A DNA stretch of 64,000 bases, from contig RQOL01000515.1 in the NCBI GenBank assembly GCA_013076295.1, positions 1-64,000 of the forward strand, written 5' to 3'. This DNA comes from Sanderia malayensis. Taxonomy: Eukaryota > Cnidaria > Scyphozoa > Semaeostomeae > Pelagiidae. The notes under the pieces were generated by a model. The model saw only the letters and a list, made by a program, of their open reading frames with translations. It made no database searches and was not told the DNA's origin. The translations under genes and the position numbers were made by a program. Shown one piece after another: positions 29,329-42,215 of this stretch. The stretch's first letter is position 1. Each line of letters begins with the position of its first letter.

Positions 29329-31279
29329 GGCCCCGTTTACACGAGAACGGATCCGAGTGGATCCGTTCCAAAAAAGGTTACGATAGGTGTTTCGTTTACA
29401 CGGGTACGCATGGATCCGTTCCTCTTTGGGAACGGGATCGTATCTTTTTGGGCACGCTAGAAAAGCGGATCCATTTGGGTCCGTTCCCGTATCGGTGTCG
29501 TGTAAACGCTTGGAACGGAACCAGAACAGGCACGGCACTGAACTGAGGCTGTTGCAACTGAGGTTGTGTTATCGCGGGAAGTCCAAAATATAAGCAGTAC
29601 AATTGTCTGGGCCTATTGAAAAGCAAGTAATATCAATTTTGTCTCTGATGTTTTCCAATATAGCTTCTTTGTTGTGTGTGGTAAGTTTAGTTTGCGAACA
29701 ACATCGACAGCGATTGAAGTTCATGTTGAACCAAACAACTGGGGCAGGTGAAGGAAGGAAATTCGTGTTCGCCATTTTCTGAGAGTGTTTTGGCGCAATT
29801 ACAAGTAACTAACAACAACAAAACACGCCTTAACTTGAACAACTGCGCATGCTCAACAATTGGATCCGTTCTCGTGTAAACTCAACAGCTTTTTGAGTCC
29901 GTTCCCGTGTAAACGCTATACAATCGTCGACGATACTAAAAAGCGGAACACGCCGGAACATGCCAGAACAAGCCAAGAACAGGCTGAACACTCCAAGAAC
30001 AAGCCAAGAACACGCCAAGAACAGGTCGAAATAATCGTTTAAAAGCCAATAACAATCCATTGCGATCAATAACTAAGGTAGAAGATGCCATTCTTACCAT
30101 TTCAGTAACTTTTCTTGAAGTTAGAACATTAATTTTTAACTTTCTTGTCCAACATTTAGGCCGCCATGATAACAACAATTGACTTCCATTGTTATTACAA
30201 GCTTTTATTGTTTTCTACCAATCATCAGGGTTTCAGTCACAGGGTTTCGAAGTATCAAGTTGCAAAATAGTGGCCGCGATTGGAGGGCATAGAGATCTGA
30301 TGATATAAGATAATCCAGAGTGCTAACGGCCGATACACCCTTGTTTTAATGACAAAAATACGAATTGCTTAACATACCGTATTACCCTCAACAAGAACCT
30401 TTAGAATATTTTGTAGGCGCTTATTAAAGGTGGAGTTTAAAAGGTGGGACGCTTATTTGAAAGCCCTGGAATTTTGAAACTAATTAATTAAACAAATAAC
30501 AATGTTTTGCATAGTTTTAAAAATGTTGTTATAGATATAAAAAGTAAAAGATGTCAGTTCATACTTCTATCCAGCAGTTCTTTCGATAAATACATAGGGG
30601 ATGCGCTAATATCAAACCTTTCTTATTGCTGTTGCCAGTAGAATCAGTGGTGCAAAGAAGGTGGACACTAATTAGCTAAAATACCGCACTGGTAACGCAG
30701 TTAAAGGAAATAATAACATGTTTTTGCTAATGAACTAGTATTTAAGAAGATAAATACACGAACAAGAGATTATTGACACACTTCACTTCATGAAGTCAAA
30801 CTGTCCTGGAGTGTTTTACGTCACGTCAGGAAACAAATGAGGACTGCCTCAGACATTGATGGCGAAGTGATAAATGTCTAAGGCAATCTCCATTTGCATG
30901 ATTGGTAGAAATAGAAAACAACAAAAGTTTGCAATAACAATGGAAGTGAATTGTTGTTATCATGGCGGCCTAAATGTTGGACAAGAAAGTTAAAAATTAA
31001 TGTTCTAACTTCAAGAAAAGTTACTGAAATGGTAAGAATGGCATCTTCTACCTTAGTTATTGATCGCAATGGATTGTTATTGGCTTTTAAACGATTATTT
31101 CGACCTGTTCTTGGCGTGTTCTTGGCTTGTTCTTGGAGTGTTCAGCCTGTTCTTGGCTTGTTCTGGCATGTTCCGGCGTGTTCCGCTTTTTAGTATCGTC
31201 GATACAATCGTTCCCATATCGTACCCAAAAGGCACGGACCTTTTGGGTCCGTATCTTTTTCTCTCGTGTAAACGGGGCC
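29329..31279. mobile_element. Harbinger-like element with internal inverted repeat, 1951 bp
   Basis: Perfect 18-bp inverted ends GGCCCCGTTTACACGAGA, flanked by TCA on both sides (29326-29328, 31280-31282). The ends resemble the Harbinger-type element at 22332-26395 (GGGCCCATATACACGAGCA). Inside, arms of about 300 bp (about 29925-30228 and 30900-31205) are inverted copies, and further GTTTACACG/CGTGTAAAC words occur near 29330-29500 and 29868-29915. No transposase ORF. Confidence 0.75.
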
Positions 31280-31282
31280 TCA

Positions 31283-32310
31283 AAGACCCAGTCGTTTTGG
31301 GTCGCTGGAAGGATTAAAATCAATTTTTGACAGGTCTCTGCGTGATCGTTAATCTTTTCAGCGACTCCCAAAGACTGCCAACGACCCTCAACGACTATAT
31401 GGATACTAGGCTTTATAGAACGCCCCGTATCTTCTGACATGTACCGAGGAAAATCGAACACCCTCCCCTATACCATGTTGGGGATTTTTGGAAAGGTTTT
31501 TAGCCCTCCCTGACACACCTGTGCATCAAAAATAGCAGCATTGAATTTGGGAAAGGTGGTTGGCTCTGCATTTTCTATGGAAATTCTCATTGTAATGACA
31601 ATTTTTCGCTTTCTCGACACCTTCGGTCAATGATTGTAGCTTTTTATTACTACAAGACTGTGATTATTTGGTTCAAATATCTACTTTTCTCTCTACTTGA
31701 AGAGAAATCTTGGCATAAGATGTTGGCATAAATTAATTGGAGGTCCAACTTTCAGAATGGGTCTCAATTTTGTTGCTGTTGTTGTTTTGTTGTTGTTTGG
31801 CAGCCCAGCCCAGCCCCCGGACTGCCCGGAGTACTGCTCAGTAGAAACGGAACTAGAATTTTCGAGGTGTGTTTGTGTTTCGTTCATAGGCGGCGTCGCT
31901 TTTTACAGATTTTCTTCTCTCAGAACCTTCAAACAGGTATGAAATGTTCAGCACTAAATTTTCATAAAGTATTTTCATCATTGCGTTCGTTTGTTTGATA
32001 TATGCTCTACTTTAATTTTACTATAACCGGATTGAGGGCCTATGATCGCATTTGGAAATCTGGACTTTGATCCCTCGGTGTTTTACGTTCCTGAATTATC
32101 ATCTCATTTTACGTAATATTAAAACGACCAGGAACTTCGATTTGCATAGGCTAACTGAAAAAAATAGTTTGCTTTCACGATCAAACTTTTAGGAAGATTT
32201 TTTCTTTTTGGAAGAAGATATTTTGAAATAAAATATAAGACCGTAGTTTTCAATGTTTTCATCTGATTGGTAAATGACGTAATCCATTGATTATTTTTTC
32301 ATTGTATTAG
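31283..32310 (+). other. 5' region of the hydroxylase gene
   Basis: An untranslated first exon probably ends at 31935 (AACAG followed by GTATGAAA), with an intron to the acceptor GTATTAG at 32310. The bases 31345-31420 are the inverse of sequence at 11690-11770, so a mobile-element remnant lies just upstream. Confidence 0.4.
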
Positions 32311-32320
32311 GATCAGCAAT

Positions 32321-35300
32321 ATGGCTTCTACAGAAGCGGTGCCCGATTCTCAATTGCCTGATTGGGCAAAGCCAAAAATACAAAACCGATCTCCTTCAAA
32401 CCAAATAAATGTAATTTCCTTTTTTTTTTACATATCTGCTTCATCATTTTATTTAATCACATGCATTTGTTGCTCATTAGCATTCCCTCATTATTCTTTA
32501 GATGCTATTAAATTATTAATATAGTCCATTATTTTTGTTATCGTTTTAGAGGGAATGGGATTTGATTGCTGCATTAAAGAAAACTGCATTTGTGCTTGGC
32601 ACTGCTTTGATTGTTTTTGCATCTGCAAGGAATTCAATTACATGGTAGAAATCACTTGATTATTTAATTCAATTATTTGCTGCACTTACCCAATGGCATG
32701 TTTAGTCCCATAGGACCCTTGGCCAAAGGCACCCATGTTCCCAATTCCATAATTATCATGCTCCCTTTATTAACCCACATGTAAGTGCATGCTCTTTCGT
32801 GTACCTTTGTCTGGAAACAATGATTGTCCCAAAATTTTAAAATGAGAAATGGTCTGGCTTTTATATTTTTCGCATCAAAAGGTACCAAAAAGTAAAGTAA
32901 AAGGAAGTGAATAGTAACAACCAAAGATTTCAAACAAGCAAAAGCAGATTTGATTTTTCATTGATGTTGAAAATGTACTTGGATAAAAACACATTATGCT
33001 CATGCAAGATTTTCTTGCATGTGATGTGCAAGAAAATCTTCAAATTTTGGTATTTCTGGAATCCCTTAAATACAACCCTAGAATATTTACTACAAATGTA
33101 ACTATCTTCTCCTAAGAACTGAACAATAACAGCAGTGTATTTGATTTCTTAATAAGTTTTAATCTAAGATAAAGTTTTAGAGGGCACCTAATGTCAATAA
33201 TTTCTTGGGAGCCCAGCTGGTTTGAGAGTAAATGTGGCATTGAATTGCATTGAACCTTGTGTAATTTGTTATAGATCTGTTGTAGAAATACTCAATAATA
33301 ATTACCTGAACTTAGCTACCAAGAAGAGCACATTTGTTATAAAAAAAACCAGAACATTTTCAAGTCTTCAGACTATAGAGGTCACATAGAATCAATAACT
33401 TAAGCAGTGCTTTATGCATTATACTGAATTTAGTTGATTTGTTGTTTTCAGTTAAATATTTACTTTTTCTTTTTTGAAGTTAATTGGTTGGTTTTGTGGA
33501 CTAGTTCTGCTGATCTCAAGTGCATATATGTTAATTGGTCAACTTTGTTATAATGTAGGCATTTTGAAAACTTTTGGGGTGCTTCAAAGAGTTTTTGGGA
33601 GGATCGATGGACTGATGTCTACCATGCATTTGGCAAGAGCCCATGGATGCTTGCGGTTGTTGGTATGAACAATACTCTAATCTATGTTCACTTGAATTAT
33701 TATATGTGGACTACAGTTTTATTTATATGTCAAGGTTCAGGGGCGGATCCAGACGGACGCAACAGACGCAAATGCGTCGGTCAGATTTGTTGGGAAAATA
33801 TTACAAATTTAACCATTATTTTCATTTTGAAAAAGAAATTAAGACTTTCCATCCGAGTTCGAATAATAACGCTTTGCCCGAATCTATTTATTCGTTTCCT
33901 TTACATCGTTTCCCCCCTATAATAGACAGAAGTAAATATTTCATTCACCCATTTTTACGGGCTTGGAGCCGTTGACAAATAAGTGGCAACACTTCTTGCC
34001 TTGCCACTGAGCCTTTGTCCTTCAAAACGCAAGTGTGCAAAGAAACAGATGCAAACCAATCAGAATTACGGATGCTGCTTCACGACAAAGTGGCGGGAGC
34101 GTCTGTCAATTTCAAAAAACTGATGCAAACCAATCACGTTTCTCTCTCTACTGATGCAAGCCAATCAGAATTATCAATGCTGCTTATGAGATAGTACGGG
34201 GAGCGTTTGTCAATTTGAAAAAACTGATGCAAGCCAATCAGAATCATTCCCTACTGATGCAAACCAATCATTTTACATTTCAAATGATGCAAGCCAATCA
34301 GATGAACGCTGAGCTCTCGATCGATTTTATAACACTACTGTTGTGTTGTGTTGAGTTGGGTTTTTTGTTGCAAAATGTATCCTTCAAAATGGCGTTGATT
34401 TTGGCGTTTGATAACAAGGAGTTAAATTCTCTTTCTCCGTCGAGAATGAGCTATACGAAGAAAAGCTTTGAAACTTCCGAGAAAGATGCTTCCAATTGTT
34501 TACTAGCAAGTTCTCAAAGTATCAAGTTTGTAGCATCTTTGTTGTATCAGTGTAATATATTCCCCTTTGATAGGCCCATTAGCAAACACATTGCAATTTA
34601 CAATATAATAAAACTATACATATATAGCCAAAAATTTAAGGATGAACTGCGTCATTTATGGAATAAGAACACAAAGTTTCAATTTAACCTAGTTTTGAAT
34701 CAAGTACAGCATTGAGATCTTGAACAAAAACAAATTCTCATGCTACAACAATTCACATTATCACTGCGTTGTATCTAACTGTCCCCACATCACAGCTGGA
34801 GATGGAAATTGTCTAGGTATTCAATATTCTGTGCCCATACAGAAACATCGTCTGATGCTGATGCTGATAATTGTTCTGTTAAGTTTTGTTCAATTTAATA
34901 GTTTAATAATTATGTAGGTTGTAGTATGAAAGATTCTGATATATTTTGAAGCTGGTGTTAGGTAACAAAAACTGTGCCTCGTTTACATTGAACTTCGTTG
35001 TATTCTATCAATGTTTTCACTGCCCACGTTAAAGCAAAATTTGATCAGCACTGGAGGTGCCAAAATTGCTATTAGTTACATTTAATATCTAGAAGGGCTT
35101 GGCCGACGAAAAGTTTGTGGACCACGCCCAAAAGCCTGCAATAGAGCGTCGGTCAGATTTTATGCTGGATCCGCCCCTGAGGTTTTTTGTGTCTCCTTTC
35201 ATTTCCCTTGATTTCCTTAATTTTATTTTTTTACCAGGATCATATGCCATTCCAACTGTCGTGTTTTGGGCGTTTAGCTTCTTCTTTCTTTATGTTGATG

Positions 35301-37137
35301 TTACTGGGAAGCCTGCAAGTTTGCTCAATTACAAAATCCAGGAAGAGAAAAATGTTCCTGTAAGTAAACTATTTCAAAGATTGCTTCACGTTTTATGATA
35401 TTGCAAGCTACTCAAGTGAACTCTTTTGTAGCCATATTATAATTTACAACAACTCATATTCGGTACTCTTTAACAGTGTTGCTGTAACATATATTATTGT
35501 ATTTTCTTTAATAAACAACAAGGGCATTTATTGGAAAGGGGAACTTAATAGAAAGGAGCATTTATTAGCAAAATATACTTGCTCTAAAAAGTTATCTTAA
35601 TATTTTCATATCTTCAATACCGTAATGCTTCGATTAAACACCCCCTTCTTTTAAACTTCTAAATTCTGCTTACTGACTAATTACTAGTTACTATATAAGG
35701 CAGAAGGAGGCTTAGAAGAGTGGTTGAATACAAACTTTGAAATTTGATTAGTGACATATTTGAATAAGGGGCAAATTTTACATCACTTTCTCAGACAGGT
35801 GCATCTCAAACTGGAATTATTATTCTTGAATCTTGCTCTTTCCTTTTTAGGTTGACTGGGACAAATTGAAGCATGCCATTAAAGTTTGCTTATTCAACCA
35901 ACTGATTGGTTTGGCTCTGTTGTTTCTTTTCTACCCTGTGCTAGTATGGCGTGGCTGTGGGTTTACTACTGCTGAGCTGCCTACTTTTGCATGGGTCGTT
36001 TTTGAGATTGCTGTTTTCACTCTTGTTGAAGAGTTTGGATTCTACTATTCTCACAGGTACCTTATTATGTTTCACTGTGGAATTTTTCATCTTTTTTTTA
36101 TCTCTATATAATCTCATGTTTTGTCACCCTTCTAATTTTTGTGCAAGAGAAGGTTCTTGATGGCAATCATTTTCATTTTATTACATTTAACAAAATTAAA
36201 ATTGTTGAGATTTGTACTATTAGTAAAGGTGACTTTGTTAGGACCATATAAAATACCATATCTTTAATGCATTTTTTGAAAAATGCGAAGAATATATCAT
36301 TATGCACACATTTTTTAAGGTTGGCTCATCATCCTCGTCTCTACAAGCATATTCACAAAATGCACCATGAATGGACAGCTCCCATTGCTATTATTGCCAT
36401 CTACGCTCATCCAATTGAGCACATAATTGCCAATTTGGGTCCGATATTCCTAGGCCCTGTTCTCATGGGCTCGCACATTGCTACGTTTTGGTTGTGGTTC
36501 TGTTTGGCTTACATGTCCACAATCATCTCACATTCAGGATATCATTTGCCATTCCTTCCTTCGCCCGAAGCACACGATTTTCACCACCTCAAGTAAGTCA
36601 TGTGTGATTATTCTGAACCTCTTATTATCATTTGTCCATTGATTTGGATGCGTTCTAGATATTATAAATGAGTGAATATTAGAAAGCATGAATATTCATG
36701 ATAACATTTGTATTGTGCTACAATGCATGCACTAGGAACTTGAGTTCTAATTTAAGTAACGTCATAGCCAAAATAACGTTATAGCGTCATAGCCAAAATA
36801 AATTGGGACAAAGCAATAACCAGGCATTGAGGGTAAAGGTTTAAATGAAAACAACTCTTCAATGTGTGCATAATTTCTCCTTGGGTCTTATTTTTGACTT
36901 TCTTTGCATACCATATGAAATACAATTTATCATATATAATTGATACTTCATATCGAAAATTTCAGGTTTACAAACAACTTTGGTGTGCTTGGAGTGCTGG
37001 ATCGCTTGCATGGTACAGATGACATGTTTCGTAAAACAAAATGTTACGACCGGCACATTATGCTACTTGGCATGACACCATTGAAGAATACCATTCCCGA
37101 TGACACAAAGAAAGCTGAATGCAAGAAGGCTGATTGA
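32321..37137 (+). CDS. FAXDC2: Fatty-acid/sterol hydroxylase superfamily gene, FAXDC2-like
   Basis: Seven coding exons with consensus borders and matching phases: 32321-32410, 32550-32644, 33559-33662, 35238-35359, 35851-36056, 36320-36592, 36966-37137; 353 residues, close to vertebrate FAXDC2. It starts MASTEAVPDSQL. Hydrophobic stretches (TAFVLGTALIVFASA, YAIPTVVFWAFSFFFL, GLALLFLFYPVLVW, VVFEIAVFTL) fit a multi-pass endoplasmic-reticulum membrane enzyme. Three histidine clusters bind the di-iron centre: SHRLAHH across exons 5-6, HKMHHEW and HDFHHLK in exon 6. It should hydroxylate or oxidise a lipid with oxygen and an electron donor; substrate is unknown (FAXDC2 has been linked to sterol metabolism). 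Intron 3 holds a 1.44-kb hAT-like insertion. Exons 5-7 are duplicated at 8873-10163. Confidence 0.93.
34040..34320 (+). promoter_or_regulatory. Array of six CCAAT boxes
   Basis: Six copies of GATGCAA(A/G)CCAATCA, the NF-Y-type CCAAT box, within about 260 bases, partly through a tandem duplication of about 100 bp (each unit holding a TGTCAATTT word followed by two CCAAT boxes). All boxes point the same way, toward the ORF at 34389. Confidence 0.55.
34389..34715 (+). CDS. Unrecognised 108-aa ORF inside the intronic element
   Basis: Begins MALILAFDNKELNSLSPS, about 95 bases after the last CCAAT box. No domain recognised; Lys/Asn-rich C-terminal half. It could be a real short gene of the element or chance, though the promoter-like array upstream slightly favours the first. 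Introns to further exons cannot be excluded. Confidence 0.3.
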   Translation: MALILAFDNKELNSLSPSRMSYTKKSFETSEKDASNCLLASSQSIKFVASLLYQCNIFPFDRPISKHIAIYNIIKLYIYSQKFKDELRHLWNKNTKFQFNLVLNQVQH

Positions 37138-38157
37138 AAGTGTAAGAGTGTAAAAACATTTTTGCCTTATAATAATTAATTTTATTCTCTGCTTGTTTTG
37201 ATTGTTTGCTTGTATTTATTATTTCTCAAACATGGCGTTGGTTGCACTAAATATGATTGCATATATATTAGAAGGTGGTAAAGATTGTTTTCGTATGTTG
37301 TAGCTATTTAATTTTGTTATTAATATATTCAATTCCATTTATCTCCAGTTTCGCATGAATTTATGTTGTTCAGGTGAGTTGTTTTGTTTATCTCGAAGGA
37401 TTTCATTTGTTTTACCATTGGAATCTATTATGCACGTTTTTTTATACGAGAATGCTGTGCTTCGTAAGAACCGCAGTACTCGGCTCGTCAAAGACTTAAG
37501 TTCAGTACTCGATTTTTGAAACCTAAGACCCTGAGCAATATATGTGCTGAAAATTGCAAGGAAAAATTTTCTTGGAAGCACGAAGTACCTATACTTAATG
37601 TAGTGATTATCATCTCATATTTATGAACAGTTGATGATAAAAATTTATTCATGCCACGGCATTGCACCTAAGTAAAATTTTCAGAGCACGATAGTTTAAA
37701 CGTTTTCTGTTATTGCTTGCTAACAATGCCTAAGGAACGTTTTATTAGTGAAATTGGGATATTGCTAAGAAGGTTTGAGTGCTACTCTAAAAAAATGTTC
37801 TCATAAACAAAACGTGTATAGTAGTTCAGTGATAAGTGGATATTCCATATTGTCTATTGTATTTTACCCATTAAAGGCTGTATTGTATTTCTTTAAAATG
37901 GCCCTGTTCTGTTGTGTTATGTATCATAAATCTCTTGTAACACCCAGATATTTGAATCGATGCTTTTAACTAGCTACTTATAGGTAGTGGATTATAAGTA
38001 AATTAATTGTGCTTGTGAATGTATTTTGTTGGTTAGAGCATTTTCGACATTTATTATGTGCCAGTTTGCTTGACTTGATGATATGAATGCTTCATTTAGC
38101 CAAGAACATTGCGAGGCCAGTCCTCAAGTGAAATAATTTTTCTTTTTTGTTCCTGTC
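37138..38157. other. 3' flank of the hydroxylase gene
   Basis: The first 350 bases parallel the sequence after the partial copy at 10164. No further gene seen. The palindrome arm begins within or before the end of this stretch. Confidence 0.45.
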
Positions 38158-38305
38158 TTCTCTTCTCGTGTACATGTAGGAATTTGGTCTGTATTCCCAC
38201 CAAGCTACGTGAACCACCTCTCCGAACTTTCCTTGCCATTTGATCTTGCTTTAACGTGCAGAGAACACGGAGCCTGAAGCGAATAAAATTAAATGTCCAA
38301 CCGTT

Positions 38306-39755
38306 TTGTGTTGCTGTAGTAAGAGTTCGTCTGTGTTTGTTGTCGAAGTGAATAGTGATTCCTTCTTTGTTACACCGGTAACCCCTTCAGAAGTAAATAG
38401 ACAGTTGCTAAACTTAAATGAAGGAAAAGCTCCAGATGCATATGACATCCCAGTGAAATTAATTAGATGCGTAAGTGATGCTTTAACTATCCTCCTCACT
38501 AATCTTATTAATGAATCTTTTGAATCTGGCTTTTACCCCTCCATGCTAAAATTTGCTAAAGTAGTGCCAATTCATAAAGCAAAATCAACTGAAGAACTAA
38601 CTAACTATCGCCCTATATCACTGCTGCCCATCTTTAATAAAATTTTTGAAAAATTAATGCATACTAGGTTAACAAGTTTTCTAGAAAAACGTAACATTAT
38701 TTTTGAGCATCAATTTGGCTTTCAAAAAAAGAAGTCTACTTCTCTTGCAATTCTAGATTTATACAATCAACTTGTAAATGCAATTGAAAACAAAACATTT
38801 TCATGCTGTATATTTTTAGATTTAGCAAAAGCTTTTGATACTGTCGATCATAGTATATTACTTGATAAACTTGAATATTATGGTATAAGAGGTACTGCCC
38901 TTAACTGGTTCAAATCCTACTTAACTGATCGAACGCAAAAAGTTTCTATCAATGGAGAGCTATCAAATTCATGCAAAATAACTAGTGGAGTACCACAAGG
39001 TAGTGTTCTTGGACGTCTTCTTTTTCTTCTATACATAAACGATATGCCTTTGGTCTCCAAGCTGCTTAAATTTCATTTGTTCGCAGAAGACACTAGTATT
39101 TTTTTCTCCAATCAAAATTTGAGAAATTTGGATAATACTGTTAATCAGGAATTAACTAAAGTATCGGACTGGCTCACTGCAAATAAATTAACTTTAAATG
39201 TTGAAAAATCAAACTTTCTTATTATCACATCTACTCAGCAAAATGTATCTTACCAAGTAAATCTAAAAATTAACAATAAATCAATCATACAAAAAGACTA
39301 CATTAAATATCTTGGAGTAATACTTGATAAAAACTTAAATTGGAAACAACATATTCAACATGTTAACATGAAGATCTCAAAAGGCATTGGAATACTGGCA
39401 AAAATGAGGCACTTTGTCCCAGCTCAAATTTTGCGTAATCTCTATTTTGCATTCATTGCCCCCCCATGTTAATTATGGAATTATCAACTGGGGTTGCGCA
39501 ACTGCAACAGTTACCAAATCTGTTCAAAGAAACTTAAACAAAGCTTTAAGAATCACTAATTTTGAAAAATATACAGCCAGTGCTAAACCACTTTTTACCA
39601 AATTAAATATTTTAGATCTCGAGCAGAATTTCAATCTTGAATGCTCGAAACTCATATATGACATAATCAATGGCAATCAGAGTGCTATTTTTGACAATTT
39701 TTTTGAAAAAAACTACCTGTCGACATGGCTATCAAACTCGACAATCTGCAAATAA
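38306..39755 (+). pseudogene. 5'-truncated LINE reverse transcriptase (left arm)
   Basis: Reverse transcriptase of a CR1/Jockey-like LINE without its endonuclease (YRPISLLPIFNKIFE, FLDLAKAFDTVDHS, SGVPQGSVLG). The catalytic box reads FAEDT instead of FADDT, and GPLLF is GRLLF, changes shared with the right-arm copy, so it is probably dead. The ORF breaks near 39470 through one extra C in a C run (PPC-stop) where the right arm remains open. Downstream at 40150-40320 is the LINE's non-coding 3' part. Confidence 0.8.
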
Positions 39756-40449
39756 ACAATTTGCATTCCCTGTAATAAGGACTAACTACAAAAAACGATG
39801 TTTCACATACAATGGTATTAAAATCTGGAATAATATACCTCTCGAGATAAGAGAACAAAAAAGTAAAAACCTTTTTTGCAAATATTACAAAAATTCGTTA
39901 ATACACAAATCCAAGGAACCTTTTGAAATGATTATCAAACATAAGTTCCGTGTCACCCCCTCCCCTTTTTATTTTTCCCCCTTTCCTTTCTTTTTCTATT
40001 TACTCTTTATGCTGTAAAAATTTCAAATTCAAACTGAACTATAAAATATTGAAATGTAAACTAACGACCGCACATTATATTGACTATTGTAGCTATGCTG
40101 TTCTTCTACATTGCAATTTGTATTTTATTTTAACCTCTATGTAATTTACAATAAGTATATACTCTAAAATAGGGCACTGAGCTCGAAAACCGTTTCGGTT
40201 TCCTCAGCGTCCTAAGCAACTCATTTGATTAGTTTTTGTAATCCACTTTATTTTTTGTAAAATTTAACTAGTAGTTATTGTATCAGTATGTAATCTGTAA
40301 TTTTGTTGCTGAATGAAATGAATTTGAAAAATTTGAATTTGTGTCGCGAATAGATTGTCGTTGTTCAAGTTGGTCGTCGTGATACTCGTGGATAAGGTGG
40401 TGAAGTGAAGCCAAGTGAGATGCGACAGTGATGCAGTGAAATGAGTATG

Positions 40450-40806
40450 GCGCGGCGTAGGGCCAAAAATCTTTCGTCGCACTGTCGTTTGTCGCAAATT
40501 GCAACCACGGAACCTAGGTTTTGCCGTCGCAAACATTTTCCGCCGACGACCCTTAGGACTCGTGGTGGAGATTTCCGACCACGACACATAGGTGTTGTGG
40601 TCGTATTTTATTCAAAACGATGACACCTAGGTGTCGTCGTCGCATAATTTTACGACCACAACACTTATGTGTCGTGGTCGAAAATCTCCACCACGAGTCC
40701 TAAGGGTCGTCGGCGGAAAATGTTTGCGACGGCAAAACCTAGTTCCGTGGTTGCAATTTGCGACAAACGACAGTGCGACGAAAGATTTTTGGCCCCTACG
40801 CCGCGC
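40450..40806. mobile_element. Short foldback element, about 357 bp (left arm)
   Basis: A nearly perfect palindrome: GCGCGGCGTAGGG at the left, its inverse at the right, arms of about 160 bases (CTTTCGTCGCACTGTCG and inverse) around a short AT centre. No ORF worth keeping. The right-arm copy is at 61353-61710. Probably a MITE; no clear target duplication seen. Confidence 0.75.
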
Positions 40807-40862
40807 GATAGATGTTTGCCTTGGCTTCGTGAGTCGGATGACCAAGAACCGGAGTGCTGTTT

Positions 40863-40980
40863 CGAAGGTTTTGTAAATTGGTGAACCAGGAACCAGAATG
40901 TTGTTTGATAATCGAAGGTTTTGTGAGTTGGTGAACCAGGAACCAGAATGTTGTTTGATATTCGAAGGTTTTGTGAGTAC
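40863..40980. repeat. Two to three copies of a 60-bp tandem repeat (left arm)
   Basis: Units read TTCGAAGGTTTTGTGAGTTG, then GTGAACCAGGAACCAGAATG, then TTGTTTGATA. Mirrored at about 61193-61310. Confidence 0.8.
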
Positions 40981-41059
40981 ATTCTTTTTTATATAAATAT
41001 TCTTCCTCGCGGCTTAGCTCGTAAAGTTCCCCATTTCAGGATCTGTTTTGACCAACTGG

Positions 41060-41150
41060 TACAGTACATCCTCGATTATCCGAACAAGTTGAGCTCAATT
41101 TTTTGCTGGGCCGTTCGGATACGCCAAAAATTCGGATAATCGAGAACCAA
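41060..41150. mobile_element. Short pogo-type MITE remnant (left arm)
   Basis: TACAGTACATCCTCGATTAT, then CCGAAC, and the inverse ATTCGGATAATCGAG about 60 bases on. CAGT...CTCGATTATCCG ends are typical of Tigger/pogo-like elements. Mirrored at about 61010-61100. Confidence 0.45.
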
Positions 41151-42165
41151 AATTTTACCATTAACTATTTTACTATGAGGTTTATTTTTATCACCCATGT
41201 TCGATTCCCGTTTAGCGGTTTCGGTAATTGTAAACACGAATATGAAAACTGATGTGTTAATTGGATGTTTCCGTTGGATTTTACTTTGATAAAGGGGAAA
41301 ATTTAAAAAGACAACGATTATTTTATTTGGGCTTCGTTCACACGACACCGTTTTCATTTCGCTCCGGATTCCAAAGGCAAAACGGTGCGCATTTTTCACT
41401 GCGTTCAAACGAGGCTATTTATTACTAAAAGCGGGAACGGGGAACGGAATAACCTGGGAACGACCGGGGAACGGTCGGGAACGGAAGTATGAAACCGTTT
41501 GAAATTTACCAGTTAAATAAGTGCGGAAACGTTTATAGAACGTTACGAAACGTTTATCTATTATAACTGTAAATAAAATTTACAGTCTTAATAGGTAAAC
41601 AAGGTAACTTTATAGTTTTAATGTATGTAAACAAGGAAAGACCAGATGCATTTTGTAAATGTGAATATCGCCCGCTTTGATGACTTCCGATTCGCTGTTT
41701 GTATCATCACTCCGTCCAATGCGAGCTGTCAACGATGTCTGTTCACACCATAATTTAGTGGTCAGGGGGTAGACTGTAATTCAGAATTAATGACTCGTCT
41801 AACCAATAACATATAATGAAAAAAATATACTATGCCCCATGAAACAAACTCGAAGAATGAAATAACAAGAAATACACTTTAAAACCGAGAATATACAGAA
41901 TTCAATATATGAGATATGTGTGGCGTGTTCGGGTTCCAAGCAATGAGTCAGAAAACACAACGAATATATGCGACCAACTCTTCAATCAATTCAAAAACTA
42001 AATCATTTTATAAACATACACAATTATTATCAATAACTCTGACTTTTCTCAATCAACAAACACAGTTACAACGCAAGAAATCAAGATTACAAATTAGCAC
42101 ATACAAACATTCAAAAGGATAAAATATTAACTAAAAGTATGATGATAGGCACCAAGCGTAGTTGG
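41151..42165. other. Non-coding stretch including probable Gypsy LTR (left arm)
   Basis: 41331-41410 has a GGGCTTCGTTCACACGAC word like a Harbinger end. The part next to the Gypsy element is its likely LTR (mirror of 59978-60239). No gene. Confidence 0.4.
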
Positions 42166-42215
42166 CGCCATCATTACACCTTCCCCTCTCTCACGTTTGA
42201 GAGAAATGGGGTTTG

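Larger units (their letters stand above)
33738..35179. mobile_element. hAT-like non-autonomous element in intron 3, 1442 bp
   Basis: Ends CAGGGGCGGATCCAG are a perfect 15-bp inverted pair. A direct AGGTT lies on each side (33733-33737, 35180-35184), only 5 bp, shorter than the 8 bp of classical hAT, so class is tentative. It contains a CCAAT-box array (34040-34320) and a 108-codon ORF after it. Related end sequences lie at 12950 and 26640. Confidence 0.7.

Noticed and set aside
31697..31942. ORF with a signal-peptide-like hydrophobic stretch upstream of the hydroxylase gene
   Set aside because: It overlaps the probable untranslated first exon and ends just past its donor site; no link in frame to the next exon.
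34040..34320. CRISPR-like spaced repeat
   Set aside because: Repeats are short, uneven in spacing, and the setting is clearly an animal genome; a CCAAT-box array explains them better.
35099..35398. ORF joining element sequence with hydroxylase exon 4
   Set aside because: The first 40 codons are the 3' end of the intronic transposon; the true exon starts at the acceptor at 35237.
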